From Drosophila miranda (taxonomy: Eukaryota > Arthropoda > Insecta > Diptera > Drosophilidae), in NCBI RefSeq assembly GCF_003369915.1, contig NC_046677.1:12276001-12340000 (forward strand): a stretch of DNA of 64,000 nt, in the 5' to 3' direction. Positions 1-11,911 of the stretch are shown here, one piece after another. The notes under the pieces are model-generated. The model saw only the letters and a list, made by a program, of their open reading frames with translations. It did no database searches and had not been told where the DNA came from. Position numbers and translations under genes: made by a program. Within the stretch, counting starts at the first letter, position 1; each line of letters starts with the position of its first letter.

Positions 1-308
1 GATAAATTGCAGTTCATAAGATTGAGGTGAGGAATACTATGAATACTATGAGAAATGAGCTCTAGAGTTTTTCCCATTTTTCATAGCGCATATCTAGTTC
101 ATTTTACTCCTTCGAGCCCGCATTTTCCATGTTGCAACGAGGAAAAAAATGAATTGCATTTCCATTTGAATGCCACACAGGCCACCGCAGCCGCATTTTC
201 AATTACATTTTCCAATTGCCACTTAGCAAACAAAAGACTTGAGCAACAAACTTGTTTTTTCTTTTGCGGTTTTTGGCTCTTGGTTTGGTTTCTTTTGTGG
301 CGGGGGGC

Positions 309-336
309 GGCGGTGGTGGTGGTGGTGGTGGTGGTG
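309..336. repeat. GGT trinucleotide microsatellite
   Basis: About nine tandem GGT units. It is flanked by G/T-rich sequence and lies downstream of the first gene's visible exon, probably in its intron. Confidence 0.85.
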
Positions 337-394
337 TGTTGTATTTGTTTGTTTGAATATCAAGTTCTTGTTTTAGTTACATAATCCCGTTTAC

Positions 395-635
395 CTCCAT
401 CAAACTGCAGGCCGCCAAAATCGAATGACCCCGTCTCGGCCTCGCCCTCCGCATACTCGCCAACGTACTCCTGGCCGGGATTGAGGCTGGGGCTGGCACT
501 GGGACTGGAACTGGGACTGGGATTTGGATTGGGATCGCTGCTGAACACGCTTTGTGCCGCCGTGGGCAGCGTGGCTGCTGAGCCACTTCCGAGTGCCAGC
601 GCCGCCAGCGTCAGCAAGAGACAGAGTAAATGCAT
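395..635 (-). CDS. Secreted protein, first coding exon only
   Basis: Not recognised. The ATG at 635 (preceded by CGAAA, a good fly start context) opens a hydrophobic signal peptide of about 21 residues (MHLLCLLLTLAALALGSGSA). It is followed by a low-complexity stretch rich in Pro, Ser and Asn (about residues 35-55) and an acidic, Gly-rich segment. An in-frame ATG 13 codons upstream would put a polar extension before the signal peptide, so the inner start is preferred. The frame meets a stop soon after 395, but a donor (G|GTAAACG) lies at 394/395, so further exons are expected to the left, probably outside the window. A minus-strand TATA box near 1095 would give a 5' UTR of about 430 bases. 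Secretion is inferred from the signal peptide; the function is unknown. Confidence 0.55.
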
Positions 636-1090
636 TTTCGAGCAGCACCTTTGCCTTCCTTCGAACTCTTTCACACACAGTGAAAACCCGTTTTGATGGA
701 TTACTTCGCTCTACTCTTTTTTAATCGCTATTTGACTATTTCTGTGCGGCTGATTTAACACAATAATCTTGTTGTCTCCGTTGTTTCTCCTTTTTTTGCG
801 TAATTTTTCAAACCGGCTTCACTTTTATTTCTACACGAGTGTATTTTTTACAGTTTCTCTGTTGCTTTTGGTTTTTCTCGGTTAACTGCAATTGTTGATG
901 CAATTGCTCATAGATTCAAACACACGCACACAACTACACACAGATAGAGAGAGAGAGAGAGACACGCGAGACGGAGACGGAGACGAACTATTTGCCAAAC
1001 TTCTGCGCAAAAAAGTCTGCAAGCAAAATGCTGTGTGTTGACGACGCGTCGGTTGCAAATCTTGAAATGAGCGCTGCACAAAACCCACGT

Positions 1091-1100
1091 TTATTTATAG
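1091..1100 (-). promoter_or_regulatory. TATA box for the secreted-protein gene
   Basis: CTATAAATAA on the minus strand, about 460 bases upstream of the ATG at 635. A GA-repeat (about 945-962) lies in the presumed 5' UTR. Confidence 0.4.
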
Positions 1101-2679
1101 TTTCCGACCTGCCCGATTTTTGGGATTTTTTGCTCCAAAGTTTTTCCATGCTGCTGCCGAAACCGAATCCGAAGCCGAAGCCGACAGCGGCAATAACACC
1201 AACAAGCATCCGAAAGCTAATTCGTACAGGCAAAAGCTTATCTTACCGAAAGCTTTTTGAGAGAACGATCGTGACTACAGTTGGGGAGTCACTGATCAGC
1301 CAGTTATGATCATGAGTAACGTAACAGGTAACCAAAATAACATACGATAATTATAATGATTTAATTGGAAATTTCATATAAAACCACCGAATACATAACA
1401 CATACAGAAGTACATGTACGGGATAGTCCTGCTTTGATAACATTCCAACGAATTACTGATCGTTCAACCAAGTCGATTTGCCTTATTTAAGCCAAATTTA
1501 CTGTAGGGTCAAAATAAATATAATAAATATATTTATCCCTTGAAATTGGAAAATCCACATATAAATTTCGAAATCGCATTAAAACATACATTCCCGTTTT
1601 ATTGAAATGTTATTTAGTCCCTACGCAATAAAATAATTTAATTATACCCCAACAAAAATTGCTTCATTTAAATTTTTGAGTATAAAGTTGAATAAAGTTA
1701 ACAATAATATTCGATTTCCTAAGTTATATTCTGTATGTGTCTTCAGCCGCATTCCCACACGAACCACATCAGCATCCATCTATCGATTGCACCCACAAAT
1801 CTGTCAGAGGAACAATGAGGAAACTGTCAGGCCCGGTTGCCTCACAACTCTTTCCCATCCCTGTTTTCAGATCAAGCTGCAGGGCACGTCTGCAGTTTGA
1901 GAGGGACTGCGGGGTGTGAGGCCATACAGGGCATTGTCTGGCAACCTTTTCTACGAGTTACGGGGTGGGTGTTATTCATGAGAAATGTGGGTCAGTTATA
2001 AATCTTCGCAGGCATTTATACGTACTGCGTGTTGGGGAATAGGCCGCATAAAGTTATTCATGAACTTCAGAAATTTGGAAGTGGTGTTCAATTCGATGCT
2101 CAAGGCTGTCTGGGGACGTGATGAATTGCAAAATTTTCTATGCAAAGCCCGAGTTTTCGATGGCTAAGATCAGAACGTATTATTTCTCCAGAATATTGGG
2201 AACTCACTTCCTTTTGGCAATACATCCGTCTAACCACTCTTCGTACAGTCGCATCAAATGCCTAATTAAAATGTTGAATGTGCATATTTATTATGTCCAG
2301 CCAGTCGTGGGGCAGACGACAATCGCGTGTTTCTTTGTCGGGCGTTGGCGTTCCTTCCCCAATTGCTTTTAGTATGCGAGGCACAGAGCAGTCTCTATAA
2401 GCAATAAGAATAAATAATTGTTGGCAATAGAGTGGGCTGATTTATGGCATACTTAGCGCTGTTCACGGCTCGAACCTTACCCAAGTACAATTACATCACT
2501 TTATGCTAAGGCAAGTGTACAATAAAATGTACTTTTTATCTCACTATTGCCCCCCAGAGTCCGGTCTGGTTAGCCTCTATTTGTTTGTTTATGCCCATAA
2601 CATGAAATTGCTAACAAACAACTAACAAAGTTGGCTGAAATCAAAAGCCCCATTCGATTTTTGCATGCATTCTTGATTG
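1101..2679. other. Intergenic, no gene seen
   Basis: A/T-rich sequence with short scattered open frames that show no coding character. I see no RNA gene or transposon ends here. Confidence 0.5.
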
Positions 2680-2806
2680 TCCCGGCAACCGAAGTCGCCA
2701 GGAACTACGAAAAAATTCAGTTTAGACTCATTAGAGTGCCCCTCTCCACGGAAATCTTTAGTAAAAGGCGAAAGATTTATTCGACAATTGAAGAGAAGCC
2801 AGAGTA
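2680..2806 (-). ncRNA. U5 snRNA gene (left cluster)
   Basis: On the minus strand the sequence starts at ACTCTGGCTTCTCTTC and contains the invariant U5 loop core CGCCTTTTACTAAAG. A U-rich Sm-type site (AATTTTTTC) and a 3' terminal stem-loop (CCTGGCGAC/GTTGCCGGG) follow. U5 is the loop snRNA of the U4/U6.U5 tri-snRNP that aligns exons during splicing. A PSEA-like element lies about 40-60 bases upstream (2846-2866), as expected for RNA polymerase II snRNA genes of flies. The gene is divergent from the U2 gene at 3204. The loop is intact, so it is probably functional. Confidence 0.9.
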
Positions 2807-2845
2807 ATTTTTTCATAACAAACACACCCTACCTTGAATAATAGT

Positions 2846-2866
2846 CGCCAGAACTAGTTGGGAATT
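2846..2866 (-). promoter_or_regulatory. PSEA of the left U5 gene
   Basis: Minus strand AATTCCCAACTAGTTCTGGC, 40-60 bases upstream of the U5 start. It matches the element shared by all snRNA genes in this window. Confidence 0.75.
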
Positions 2867-3141
2867 AAAGGAAATACTATGCAACACTTAAGGATACCTA
2901 AAGGACTTCGAATCGAAGTCTGTACATCGTCCTATAAAAGAAAAATAAAACTCCAGAATGAAACTCAAACTCGTATTGCTATCATATGCAGAATTTCTGT
3001 CTTCTATGCCAGACCATCCATTTTCGTATCACCCCTTAGTAATCCCTCTTCTTAGCTATAGCCCCCGTCTGAATGAAAAGTACCTCAAAGTAACCCCTAA
3101 CACAAGATGCACATTCAGAGAGGGAGATGGTTTGTACGATA

Positions 3142-3163
3142 TAATTCCCAACTGGTTCCGGCA
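3142..3163 (+). promoter_or_regulatory. PSEA of U2 copy 1
   Basis: TAATTCCCAACTGGTTCCGG at about -62 to -41 relative to the U2 start at 3204, the standard fly PSEA position. Confidence 0.75.
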
Positions 3164-3203
3164 GCACATTTATCCTCTGTCAGTGGTTTTGCTATGTCCA
3201 GTT

Positions 3204-3396
3204 ATCGCTTCTCGGCCTTATGGCTAAGATCAAAGTGTAGTATCTGTTCTTATCAGCTTAACATCTGATAGTTTCTCCATTGGAGAACAACAAATGTTAA
3301 ACTGATTTTTGGAATCAGACAGAGTGCTAGGGGCTTGCTCCACCTCTGTCGCGGGTTAGTCCGGTATTGCAGTACCGCCGGGATTTCGGCCCAACT
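3204..3396 (+). ncRNA. U2 snRNA gene, copy 1 (variant)
   Basis: It starts ATCGCTTCTCGGCC, carries the branch-site pairing segment GTGTAGTATCTG and ends CGGCCCAACT, 193 bases in all. U2 pairs with the intron branch point in the spliceosome. Compared with the copies at 49229 and 52538 it has substitutions in the 3' half: CAGACAGAG for CAGACGGAG, and GGTTAGTCCGG for GGTTGGCCCGG. Two of these weaken the base of a 3' stem-loop, so it may be a variant or a decaying copy. The 5' functional half is unchanged. Its 3' flank (3397-4160) is matched in inverted orientation near 51.6-52.3 kb. Confidence 0.92.
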
Positions 3397-4160
3397 AAAT
3401 AATGAATTTCACAAATTAGTACAAGCAGGAAGAGTGGATGTACGACTCCATAAATGCTCCAAAAGAAAAAACATGGCACCTCATGGGAAGAAACAAACTT
3501 CTGAGGGTGCTTGTGAAGGATTTGGATTAGGTGGATAGCGTCGCACAATGGCAACAGGCAACAGGAAGTGACAACTATTGGTATATGAGCTGGAAAAATA
3601 ATTAAATTAAGTATCTAAGTCCAGAATATTTTAAAAGCTTGGGGTGGACCTTCAGCAAGTTTGGAAATTTCTCCGCTTAAATATAAAATTGTCTTTTTTT
3701 GAAAGGAGCATATTGAAATTTATACTTTGACAATTTAATTATCATTCCTCATTCGATTTAAATTAGTATTTTGATTCTTACAAAATTGGTTAGCTATTTT
3801 TATATTTTGAAAGTAAAGATTTTTGGAACCAAAAAATCCAAAATCCGCAATTTTTCGTCGGCGCACCGCCTTACGATTCTGTAACATTTATAGAGGACAC
3901 ATCGATGAACGTTCCAAAAGACTGCAGAGCGCTGATTAAAGCAGTTAATAGTTTTTTGTAATATTCGTTCTCTATTAAAATTAATTCTGTAAAATAGTAA
4001 TAGAAAAAAGGAAATGCAGTACTAGGGATAAACCAGCTTCTTGACTAAAATTTAAGAATGTTGTGAATGAGGTTGAACTGAAAGAGGAGATCTCACAGAG
4101 CGCTGTAAATATACTCTTCATAATAATATTAACTCAAATATATAAAAACTGGATGTTTTA
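3397..4160. repeat. Left partner of the inverted U2 spacer duplication
   Basis: Homologous in inverted orientation to 51633-52345; see that entry. No coding content. Confidence 0.9.
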
Positions 4161-4284
4161 CAGGAAAATATTTAAGGCTAGAGAAGAAGCTGAAGAGAAA
4201 AATAGAAAGCAGTTACCTATTTCAGTTCGGTAAACGGATTTCTTGAAAGGAACATTTTCTTCGAAAATATTTTCTGTGTCCCTA

Positions 4285-4305
4285 AAATTCCCAAGTGGTT
4301 CTGGC
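4285..4305 (+). promoter_or_regulatory. PSEA of U2 copy 2
   Basis: AAATTCCCAAGTGGTTCTGG at about -61 to -41 relative to the start at 4346. It has one change (AAGTGG for AACTGG) against the other copies. Confidence 0.7.
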
Positions 4306-4345
4306 TGGGCACCTGTGGCCTGGCGGCGGTTTTCCGTGTCCAGTT

Positions 4346-4538
4346 ATCGCTTCTCGGCCTTATGGCTAAGATCAAAGTGTAGTATCTGTTCTTATCAGCT
4401 TAACATCTGATAGTTTCTCCATTGGAGAACAACAAATGTTAAACTGATTTTTGGAATCAGACGGAGTGCTAGGGGCTTGCTCCACCTCTGTCGCGGGTTG
4501 GCCCGGTATTGCAGTACTGCCGGGATCTCGGCCCAACT
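4346..4538 (+). ncRNA. U2 snRNA gene, copy 2
   Basis: Full-length, 193 bases, identical to the consensus of this window through the 5' domain, with two late substitutions (GTACTGCC and GGATCTCGG) in the terminal stem-loop. It is in tandem with U2 copy 1, about 950 bases downstream. The equivalent second copy in the inverted right-hand cluster is reduced to its last 31 bases (51602-51632). Confidence 0.92.
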
Positions 4539-5004
4539 GATAAATACATTTCACACAGTAAAAAATTAGGTTACGACTAGCTTGAGTCTTGCTCAATTTC
4601 ACTTTATTGCTCGCACTTGGCCCGTGACACTCGCCACATCCCATTGCCGACTTCAGGTCGGCCGACCTAGGCACCACAGCCTGCACTTAACCTATAAACG
4701 CGATTATCATTAGAGGTAGGTCACCCAGAGGGGCGCGATTTCGAAAAAATGTGAATGAATTTACGCACATACCCGGTTGGACGATGAGCTGGGGCATGAA
4801 ATGGCCGATTAAAACTAGTTTTTTTTTATACTTCCATTATTCCAGCTGGCTGGGCTTGTAAAGGGCAAGCTCCAATGGCGCCTAGAATGAAATGGTCATT
4901 AAATTGTACAATAATTAGTATTTAACTGCACCTTGTGCAATATAATCATTTATTTATGCACTATAAAGCCATCATCACAAATTGTAAATCTATAACTAAT
5001 TGAA
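4539..5004. other. Intergenic between U2 copy 2 and first JHBP gene
   Basis: Contains the 3' flank of the U2 gene and the presumed 3' UTR of the takeout-like gene. No other feature seen. Confidence 0.5.
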
Positions 5005-6049
5005 CTACTCCTTGATAAACTGATCGATGGGAACCAGTTCTAGAGCCTCGTTGAACATGCGCAGCATGAGGGGCTGCCAATACTGACGCGTCTCAGGCAG
5101 CATGATTCCATAGATATCGCGCCAATATTGATTGGCAACATTGAGAGCTATTTGATCTGCAAGTAGAGATTAAGAAAATCCGTTAAGCCATCGGGATCAA
5201 TCAGACATTCGTCATAGATTCTATTGACCGGTAAAAGGTCATTCCAACTGTCTTATTCGCTGTAATGATATTTATTTTCCTATCACTGCGTGTACACTCA
5301 CCCAGTTCTGGATCTGGGAAAATTCCATTGGCTTTTATGGTCAAATCTCCAATCTTTGGCTTTGTATCGATGCCGGTGAGGCGCAAGAACCGATGCCCGT
5401 CCTTCTCGTACAGCTCCCCTTCAGTTAACGTGGTCGTCTCCACATCCACTGGAAAAATCAAGTCAATTAGAAAGGCCCCAAGCCCAGCCCGAAACCCAAA
5501 CCACACTCATGCGGATCAGCACACTCACTCAGCGTTACGTTGAATTCGCCTTTGGGCTTCAGCTGGAGCTGATTCACCTGCATGTCGGCCTTGTAGCTGC
5601 CCACAATGTTCATCTTGGGCATGTAGGTGACCAGGCGCAGCTTGACTTTGTCGCCATTGACCTTGATGCTCACTTGTTTGGCGGTGTTGGCCGCGAATCC
5701 GTAGATCTTGGCATTCCGGACGGTGATACGGCCGTTGACAGTCCCACTGGAGTACTGAAAGCTCGTGCGGTTGAGGTGGAAGGGCTCATAGGGCGGGATT
5801 TTAAGCTCGGGATTGCCGTCCTTCAGACGAGGCGTCACCGTATTGAATATCTCCTTGATGCAGTCCCCAAGCTTGTCCTCGTCCGTTGAGCATTTCGGCA
5901 AATCGTTCGCTGTGGAAAGCCGTTAGCGAGTAATGCAAAGTCTCGTGTCTTGGAAAATTGTACACACCCGAAAAGTATTTACTACTAGCAGCGGGAGCTG
6001 CATTGACTCCTACAGCCACCAGGCACAGCAGTCCAATAACGTATTGCAT
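5005..6049 (-). CDS. Takeout/JHBP-family secreted protein 1
   Basis: Four exons: 5983-6049, 5529-5909, 5302-5448 and 5005-5156, with consistent GT-AG sites and phase 1 at each junction, giving 248 residues. An N-terminal signal peptide (MQYVIGLLCLVAVGVNA) is followed by the mature start with the family's paired cysteines (PKCSTDEDKLGDCIKE). The JHBP core follows, including a Y-G-F segment, KPKGEFNVTLS, a GDL segment and a C-terminal helix with NQYWRDIYGIMLPE. The family binds small hydrophobic ligands such as juvenile hormones or odorants in haemolymph, fat body or sensory organs; the ligand here is unknown. Family length is usually 240-260 residues, so this looks complete. Exons 2 and 3 have the same lengths (381 and 147) as the gene at 7916-10813, which supports a tandem duplication. 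Confidence 0.92.
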
Positions 6050-7915
6050 TTCGATGATCTGTTGATATATGTTGTAGATTTTGTGTATTTTGTATATCCG
6101 TTCTATGCCTGATCGGCTGTTCAAACTTGCAGCTAGAACGTTTGCGAACAACTGAATCTCTCAGACACCAAGTCGAGCTATTTTATTCTCAAAATTAGCA
6201 CAACGCTGCACATTCCTAGTCAGAGACTATCGCCTGGAGACTGTAGACTAGAGCGCCGCTTAGCTCGTACTAAACTGAGTACATTTTACTTGTAAATCAG
6301 CAAAGCATTATCGGGCAGACAGTTAGACTTTGACTGATCGCAAAACCGGCTCCGTCCCCCTGATTTATAATGTCGTATTATTAAATGGTAAAATTATTGA
6401 AAATATAATAGCCTACGACAACGATGATTTGCGACAAATCATTTTAATAATTACCTATTCCAATCTATCACGGATGAATTATTTTGGCCATGCCCTGAGA
6501 TAATTTTTTGATGACACTGTCGAAGGGCCTGGTCGAAGATTAAACCTGAAGAGAGCTTCAGTGCTTCAGTGAGTCATTTCCGTATAAATGTTCAATTAGA
6601 TATGCACCATTCCACTGTGAACTGTACTTTTTGCTCGCCCCAGAAACGGAGATACTTACATGTGTCATACATATGTACATATATTCTATTAAGTTCTGAC
6701 TTGTACGCGTATGAATTGTTACACTGTGCAACAGACTTCTGACTTACTGCCGCAATAGAGCTGGTTTTCTGAAATTTGGCTTCTGGCTTATTCTCGTGTA
6801 GTGCTTCAAGCTGTGTTCAAGTACTTATGTATAATATTTAATTATTGTATGCAGTGATCTTTTTGGTTAGTGTTTAGGTATAGCCGGGCTTACGTAAAAT
6901 TAAATATAAATTAAATTTATATGCCAATTCTAGAGTCAGTCACGTAATTTCAAACGATTTGTTCAGTGTACCTAATCCCTAATTATTGTCGAGCAGATCT
7001 CGTTTAAAATTAATGCAAGTAAGCTATACCCTTTAATCGTGTTAGGGTACCCACATTTTAATCTTGTCTGTCCGTTCGTCTCGGAAATGTATAAGTGGAT
7101 ATCTAAATTAAGTTTGTTTTATATAATAATAATAATACAAATAAAATAAAAAGGAAATTGTGTTCTACAGTCGATGTGTTGGCCCCATTCACCACATTAT
7201 CGAGGCTTGCTATAGAAATATTATCGACGATTATCAAGCAAACGGACATAATTAAATTCAAAGAGATGTACGTCCATTCGGAATTTTTACAATCAAAACT
7301 AGAGGCATGTGATAAAAGATTCAATGATAAATAACTCCAGCCAAACTGATTTGATGAGGACAAGCGTCGATACAATCAACCAAGGCCAGTCAGCGGCAGG
7401 TATAACCATCTTTCTATTGGGCAGCACAAGTTCCTGGGAAAGCTAATCACTTTCTATAAACGATAGCAACTGCGCTAACAATCATGGTAGTGTTTAGTGG
7501 TAGGTACCTACATTTCTTTCTTTTTTTATTATATCTATTCATATATCTATTATTCCCTCAATGTATTGTGTGTCCATGAAAATAGTGCTACGGGTTGTCA
7601 TACCGTATTGACTGGAAACAGTTAGTCTTGCCTCGGAAAAGTCTCCCTATTTAAGTATAAACTAACTGTCTGTCTCCGTATGTACTTACATATATATATA
7701 TATATATATTTATACATTGGTAGATCGATTAATATTTGAGATACTGATATATACTGATACTGTGCGCTGAGATTTGTTTCAAGTAAATCAAGTATTCGTG
7801 GGATTTGATACTCTTTATTGCGATAAAAAACTATCTTAACACCTTGAACTGAACATATAGAACCGAAGTGTTTAAATACTACTACAACAATGGGTAGCTA
7901 AGTCAAAGAATTCTC
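6050..7915. other. Intergenic between the two JHBP genes
   Basis: Holds the promoter region of the first JHBP gene (a weak AATAAAATA TATA-like box near 6180, minus strand), a TA dinucleotide run near 7690-7710, and A/T-rich sequence. No coding frame looks real. Confidence 0.5.
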
Positions 7916-10813
7916 TCAATTCTTGGTCACCAGCATATCGAATGGTAGGGCAGCAAAGAAATCATTTGAGGACTTCAGAATCAGGGGCTGCCAGGTGGCC
8001 AGTGTCTCGGGCAGCATGGCCTGGTAGAGCTGCCGCCAGTACTGGTTTATAAAGTCCAAGATGACATCGTCTGCACACACACAAAAGATAGTTTTAGAGA
8101 GTGGTTTTAGTAATTAGGGCGCAATGGAGCTTACTCAGAGCCGGATCGGGCACCAGGCCGTTGGCGTAGAAGCGCAGGTCGCCCACTTTGGGCTCAGTCT
8201 CCAGTTTGGTCAAACGCAAGTAAGTGTGACCGTCCCGCTCGTACAGCTCCCCGGTGGGCCTCGCCCTCATGGTGACATCGGCTGCAGGTAAACGCAAAGA
8301 TATAAATTATATAATGTTTAGCTGTGGGTAGGGAAGCTTTAATGGACTCACTGAGGGTGACGTTAAAGGTGCCCTTTGGGGTGAGCTTCAGGTCGTTGAG
8401 CTTGATGTCTGCTTTGTAGGCGCCCTCCACCAGCATTTGGGGGACGTGCGAGAGAATCTCCATCCGCACCTGTCCGTTCTTCAGACGGAAGTTGACCTTG
8501 TCCACAATGCCCTCGCTGAGGCCATGCACGACCACGTTCTTCATGGCAATGCGTCCCTGCAGCAGACCCGAGTTGTAGCTATAGGAACTTTTGCCCATCT
8601 CGAAAGGATCCAGCGGCGGAATGTTCAGCTCACTGATGCCGTACTTCATGCGAGGGGTAATCTGCTGGAGGCCCTGCTTGATGCACTCGTTGATATTGAG
8701 ATCGCTCTCCCGACAGGTCGGTATATCGCCGGCTGTTGAATGCCAAACGAATCAGATTAGAACGAGATTAGGCGGACCCTGACATATTTAGCCACACATA
8801 AACGCTAGATATATCGTTTACGATCTATGCGCTTATGCTCAGAACGTGACATTTTCCAGTTGAGAATTTTCAGCTTCAGTTTGCGTAATCGTCGTTTTGC
8901 TGCTCACATAATTGTCAACGTCATGCGCAATTTATCTGCTGTTTGGCTTTTGTTTTTGCTTGTGTTCCGAACGAGAATTACTACGAGTACGTTCAATTAA
9001 AAGAGTTTCTACTGTACTGTCGAGCATTGGCTATACATCAGTTGTTCGCAACGCGCTTGTTTCGCCTCGACTCTGCTAGTAATTAAGACTTTTTGCATTG
9101 CGCTGCCGTGGACAAGGTCGTCCGTCGGAAGTGGCAATACCACACAAAAGACTTAAGCCACGAACTTGTCCGGCTCTGCCGAATAATCCAGCCAGTGGCA
9201 AAGTAAAGCCCCAACGAAACGATTCTATTTTTATATTTATGACAAAAAACCACTTGGTTAGCAAATGGCCAGCACGACAATTCAAAATTAATTAAATAGA
9301 ATCTAAATCTGAATCAAACCAAAATAAACTTGAAATAAATGAACGTATAATGCTTTCCGAAAACTGCAAAACAAACCATTTCGTTTATCCCATTAATGCA
9401 AAAAATACTATGTACTATGTATTTCCCCTCTTCTAGGCATCAATTATTTTTTATAAGCTTCTCAGCCTTAAATGCCTCTGCTTTCACTTCCAGAATAGTA
9501 ATCGTGATATTATATATTTGTTTGCTTGTAGACCCACTGAATGGCACTTTGCAAACCATTTACAGATTGCACAAACCTGGATTAATTATGGTAATCAATA
9601 AAAGTAAATAGAATCTTACTCTTTGTATACTAGTATTATAAGAATCTGTGTGCTTAGCTCGATAGAATTTGTCACATTTTGTTGCGATCCCACAACTACT
9701 TATTGTGCAACGCCATTGTTTTAAGGAAAAACTGTTTGAACTTTGACTCCTAAGTAGGCTGATTGCTTTGTTATAAAATTCACACAAGCGTTGCGTGCCT
9801 CACACGATTATTGCTATTAGGAGACGGCGATCTTTTCGCTTCTATTGAATTTCGATATTTATCTGCTAATACATACGACAGCTTTTAAGATAATATATCA
9901 GCGTCCCTACTGCCAATGGCGACAAATGGATTAAGTCTAACTTAGGATAAACACTTAACCCCAGGAAATCCTCTTACGATTTTTATTCAATTGCAGGGAG
10001 AGCTTCAGAGACTTTAGCCAGCCAAATAAAATTTCAATAAACAAAGTCTTAGGCAGAAAAACGAGATGGTTTTAGTTCACACTTTAAATCACTTTTTGAA
10101 CTTGATCTTACATAGAATTCTTCATATAAAACTTCATATAAATGTCCCATCTTTCAAATACAAGGATCTTCCTTGTGAGCTTATTTATTCGTCTCAACTA
10201 CCAACCCAGACTAATCCTTTGTTACTAGTATTTAGCCATATTTAGACCCATCATAATATCGAGAGTTGTTTCCTAACTACTGCATAAAGCATTTTCATTC
10301 TCAACATTTTACTGAATATTATTATCAAACACGTTTTCATGGTTTTGTTTGCTCAAATTATACGCAAAATTTGCACAAATCTGACCACACAAATATAAGA
10401 AGATGACTGAAACTGGAATTTGTGATATTTCTGACACCATTGGCCATAACCAGCTAAAGTTGATATTATTTTGTGTGGTTTTGTCAATGACACAAGCACT
10501 TGGAGCACAAAATCTAATATATCTGTTCTTAGCATCTGTGCACTGTACTGTGACTATTCGTTAAACTAAAAAGTACACGGCTAAAAGTTTCAGACTATAT
10601 GTATATGGAAATAAATGGCACAAAAGAGGTGTTTTTCGCAAATCGAATATTTAGTGGGCAGGGCACAGTTTTTGTCACACTTTTATATTATTTTTAGCAC
10701 TCACATAATTCTCGGACGGGCTTGAACTCAACGGGCGGCAGCTCTGGTTCGAAATCCTCTGCCAGGCTCACTCCGCACAGTGTAACCAAAACGAAATTCC
10801 ACAATAGTTTCAT
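7916..10813 (-). CDS. Takeout/JHBP-family secreted protein 2
   Basis: Four exons: 10705-10813 (signal peptide, MKLLWNFVLVTLCGVSLA, then an acidic/proline-rich linker), 8352-8732, 8135-8281 and 7916-8070. All junctions are phase 1 and the product is 263 residues. The first exon is too short to stand out alone, but its frame joins exactly to the GDIPTCRESDLNINECIKQ start of exon 2, which holds the paired cysteines. The rest follows the JHBP plan: KPKGTFNVTLS-like end of exon 2 (TPKGTFNVTLS), GELYERDGHTYLRL, GDLRFYANG and the C-terminal NQYWRQLYQAMLPE helix. Intron 1 is 1.97 kb, unlike the 73-base first intron of its neighbour. A TATA-like box is present on the minus strand near 10970-10985. Role: binding of a small hydrophobic ligand, unknown. 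Confidence 0.9.
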
Positions 10814-11911
10814 AATCTTTGGTTGTTTTTATGGATATCTCTTGATGATGAGTTCCTAGTAGCTCTGTGACTTTTTCTTTCTTTCTTCGGTTTGGTTTAC
10901 TTTCAGGGGAGGAAAAGGAACCTGGCCCATGCAAATGCGAATCGACGTCTGAGACTTTCGATCGGAGTGGGGCTTTTATTTATGGCCAGAAAGCAAATCA
11001 AATCAAATCCAATAAAAGCGAAATTGCAAAGACAAACGACAATGCAAACACAAACACTGAGGCTCGATAATAGCGAAATAATAGGGATTGGGGGAGTAGG
11101 CGACGGAGGGGGAAGTGGAGGCGGGATGCCTCTGTTCGCCGGCGAAACGAAAATAGTCACAGATTGGAACTAGGGATGGGACTGGATGGACTCACGAGGA
11201 TAATTGACCAGCATGAAACATCAATATATATTGTGTATAATTTTAATTGAATTTAAGATTTAATTCTAGAATATAGAGAACATCGCCTTCTTGCAGCTCT
11301 GCTGTTGCACGAAGCTTGCACGAAATGGAGTTTTGCAGTGACTGCCCATCCATGCCCATCTCTACGAGTACGTGGAACTAATGACGATTCAGACGACAAC
11401 ATCGTCGTCGTTGTCGTTGACAGAGAGTCAGCAGCGAAATACAAACGACATTATTAAATCCCCACCCAGAGTCGTGAAGTTAAAGCCACCAATCACCCAA
11501 CGACTTGACTCGATGCGATTCGACTCGCCTCGACTTGGCTCGACCCAAACCGACCCGATCCGACTACGACTACGACTACGACAACCCCCATCAGATCCAA
11601 ATACTACCAACTAACGGCAATCGACTACCGGCAGCTGTCGGATGCGCTTCAAGCCGCTTTTGATGTTTCCTCGTCTTGCATGGTGTCCGACGTCTCCAGA
11701 TCTTAGTCTCGGTGTCGCTGTGGCACTGGAATGGATTCGCTTCTGGGTAACGCAATTAAAACAAACACTCAATTAGTTTGCCCAGCACTCGGATCCATTC
11801 CACCTCCACTGTTTAGGGATTAGTCACTCCTCGATTGTAGGGGCAACTATACAAAGGTCTTTCTGGGATCACCGACAGATTTGCAGCGGTACAGAATCTC
11901 ACATCTTGTTT

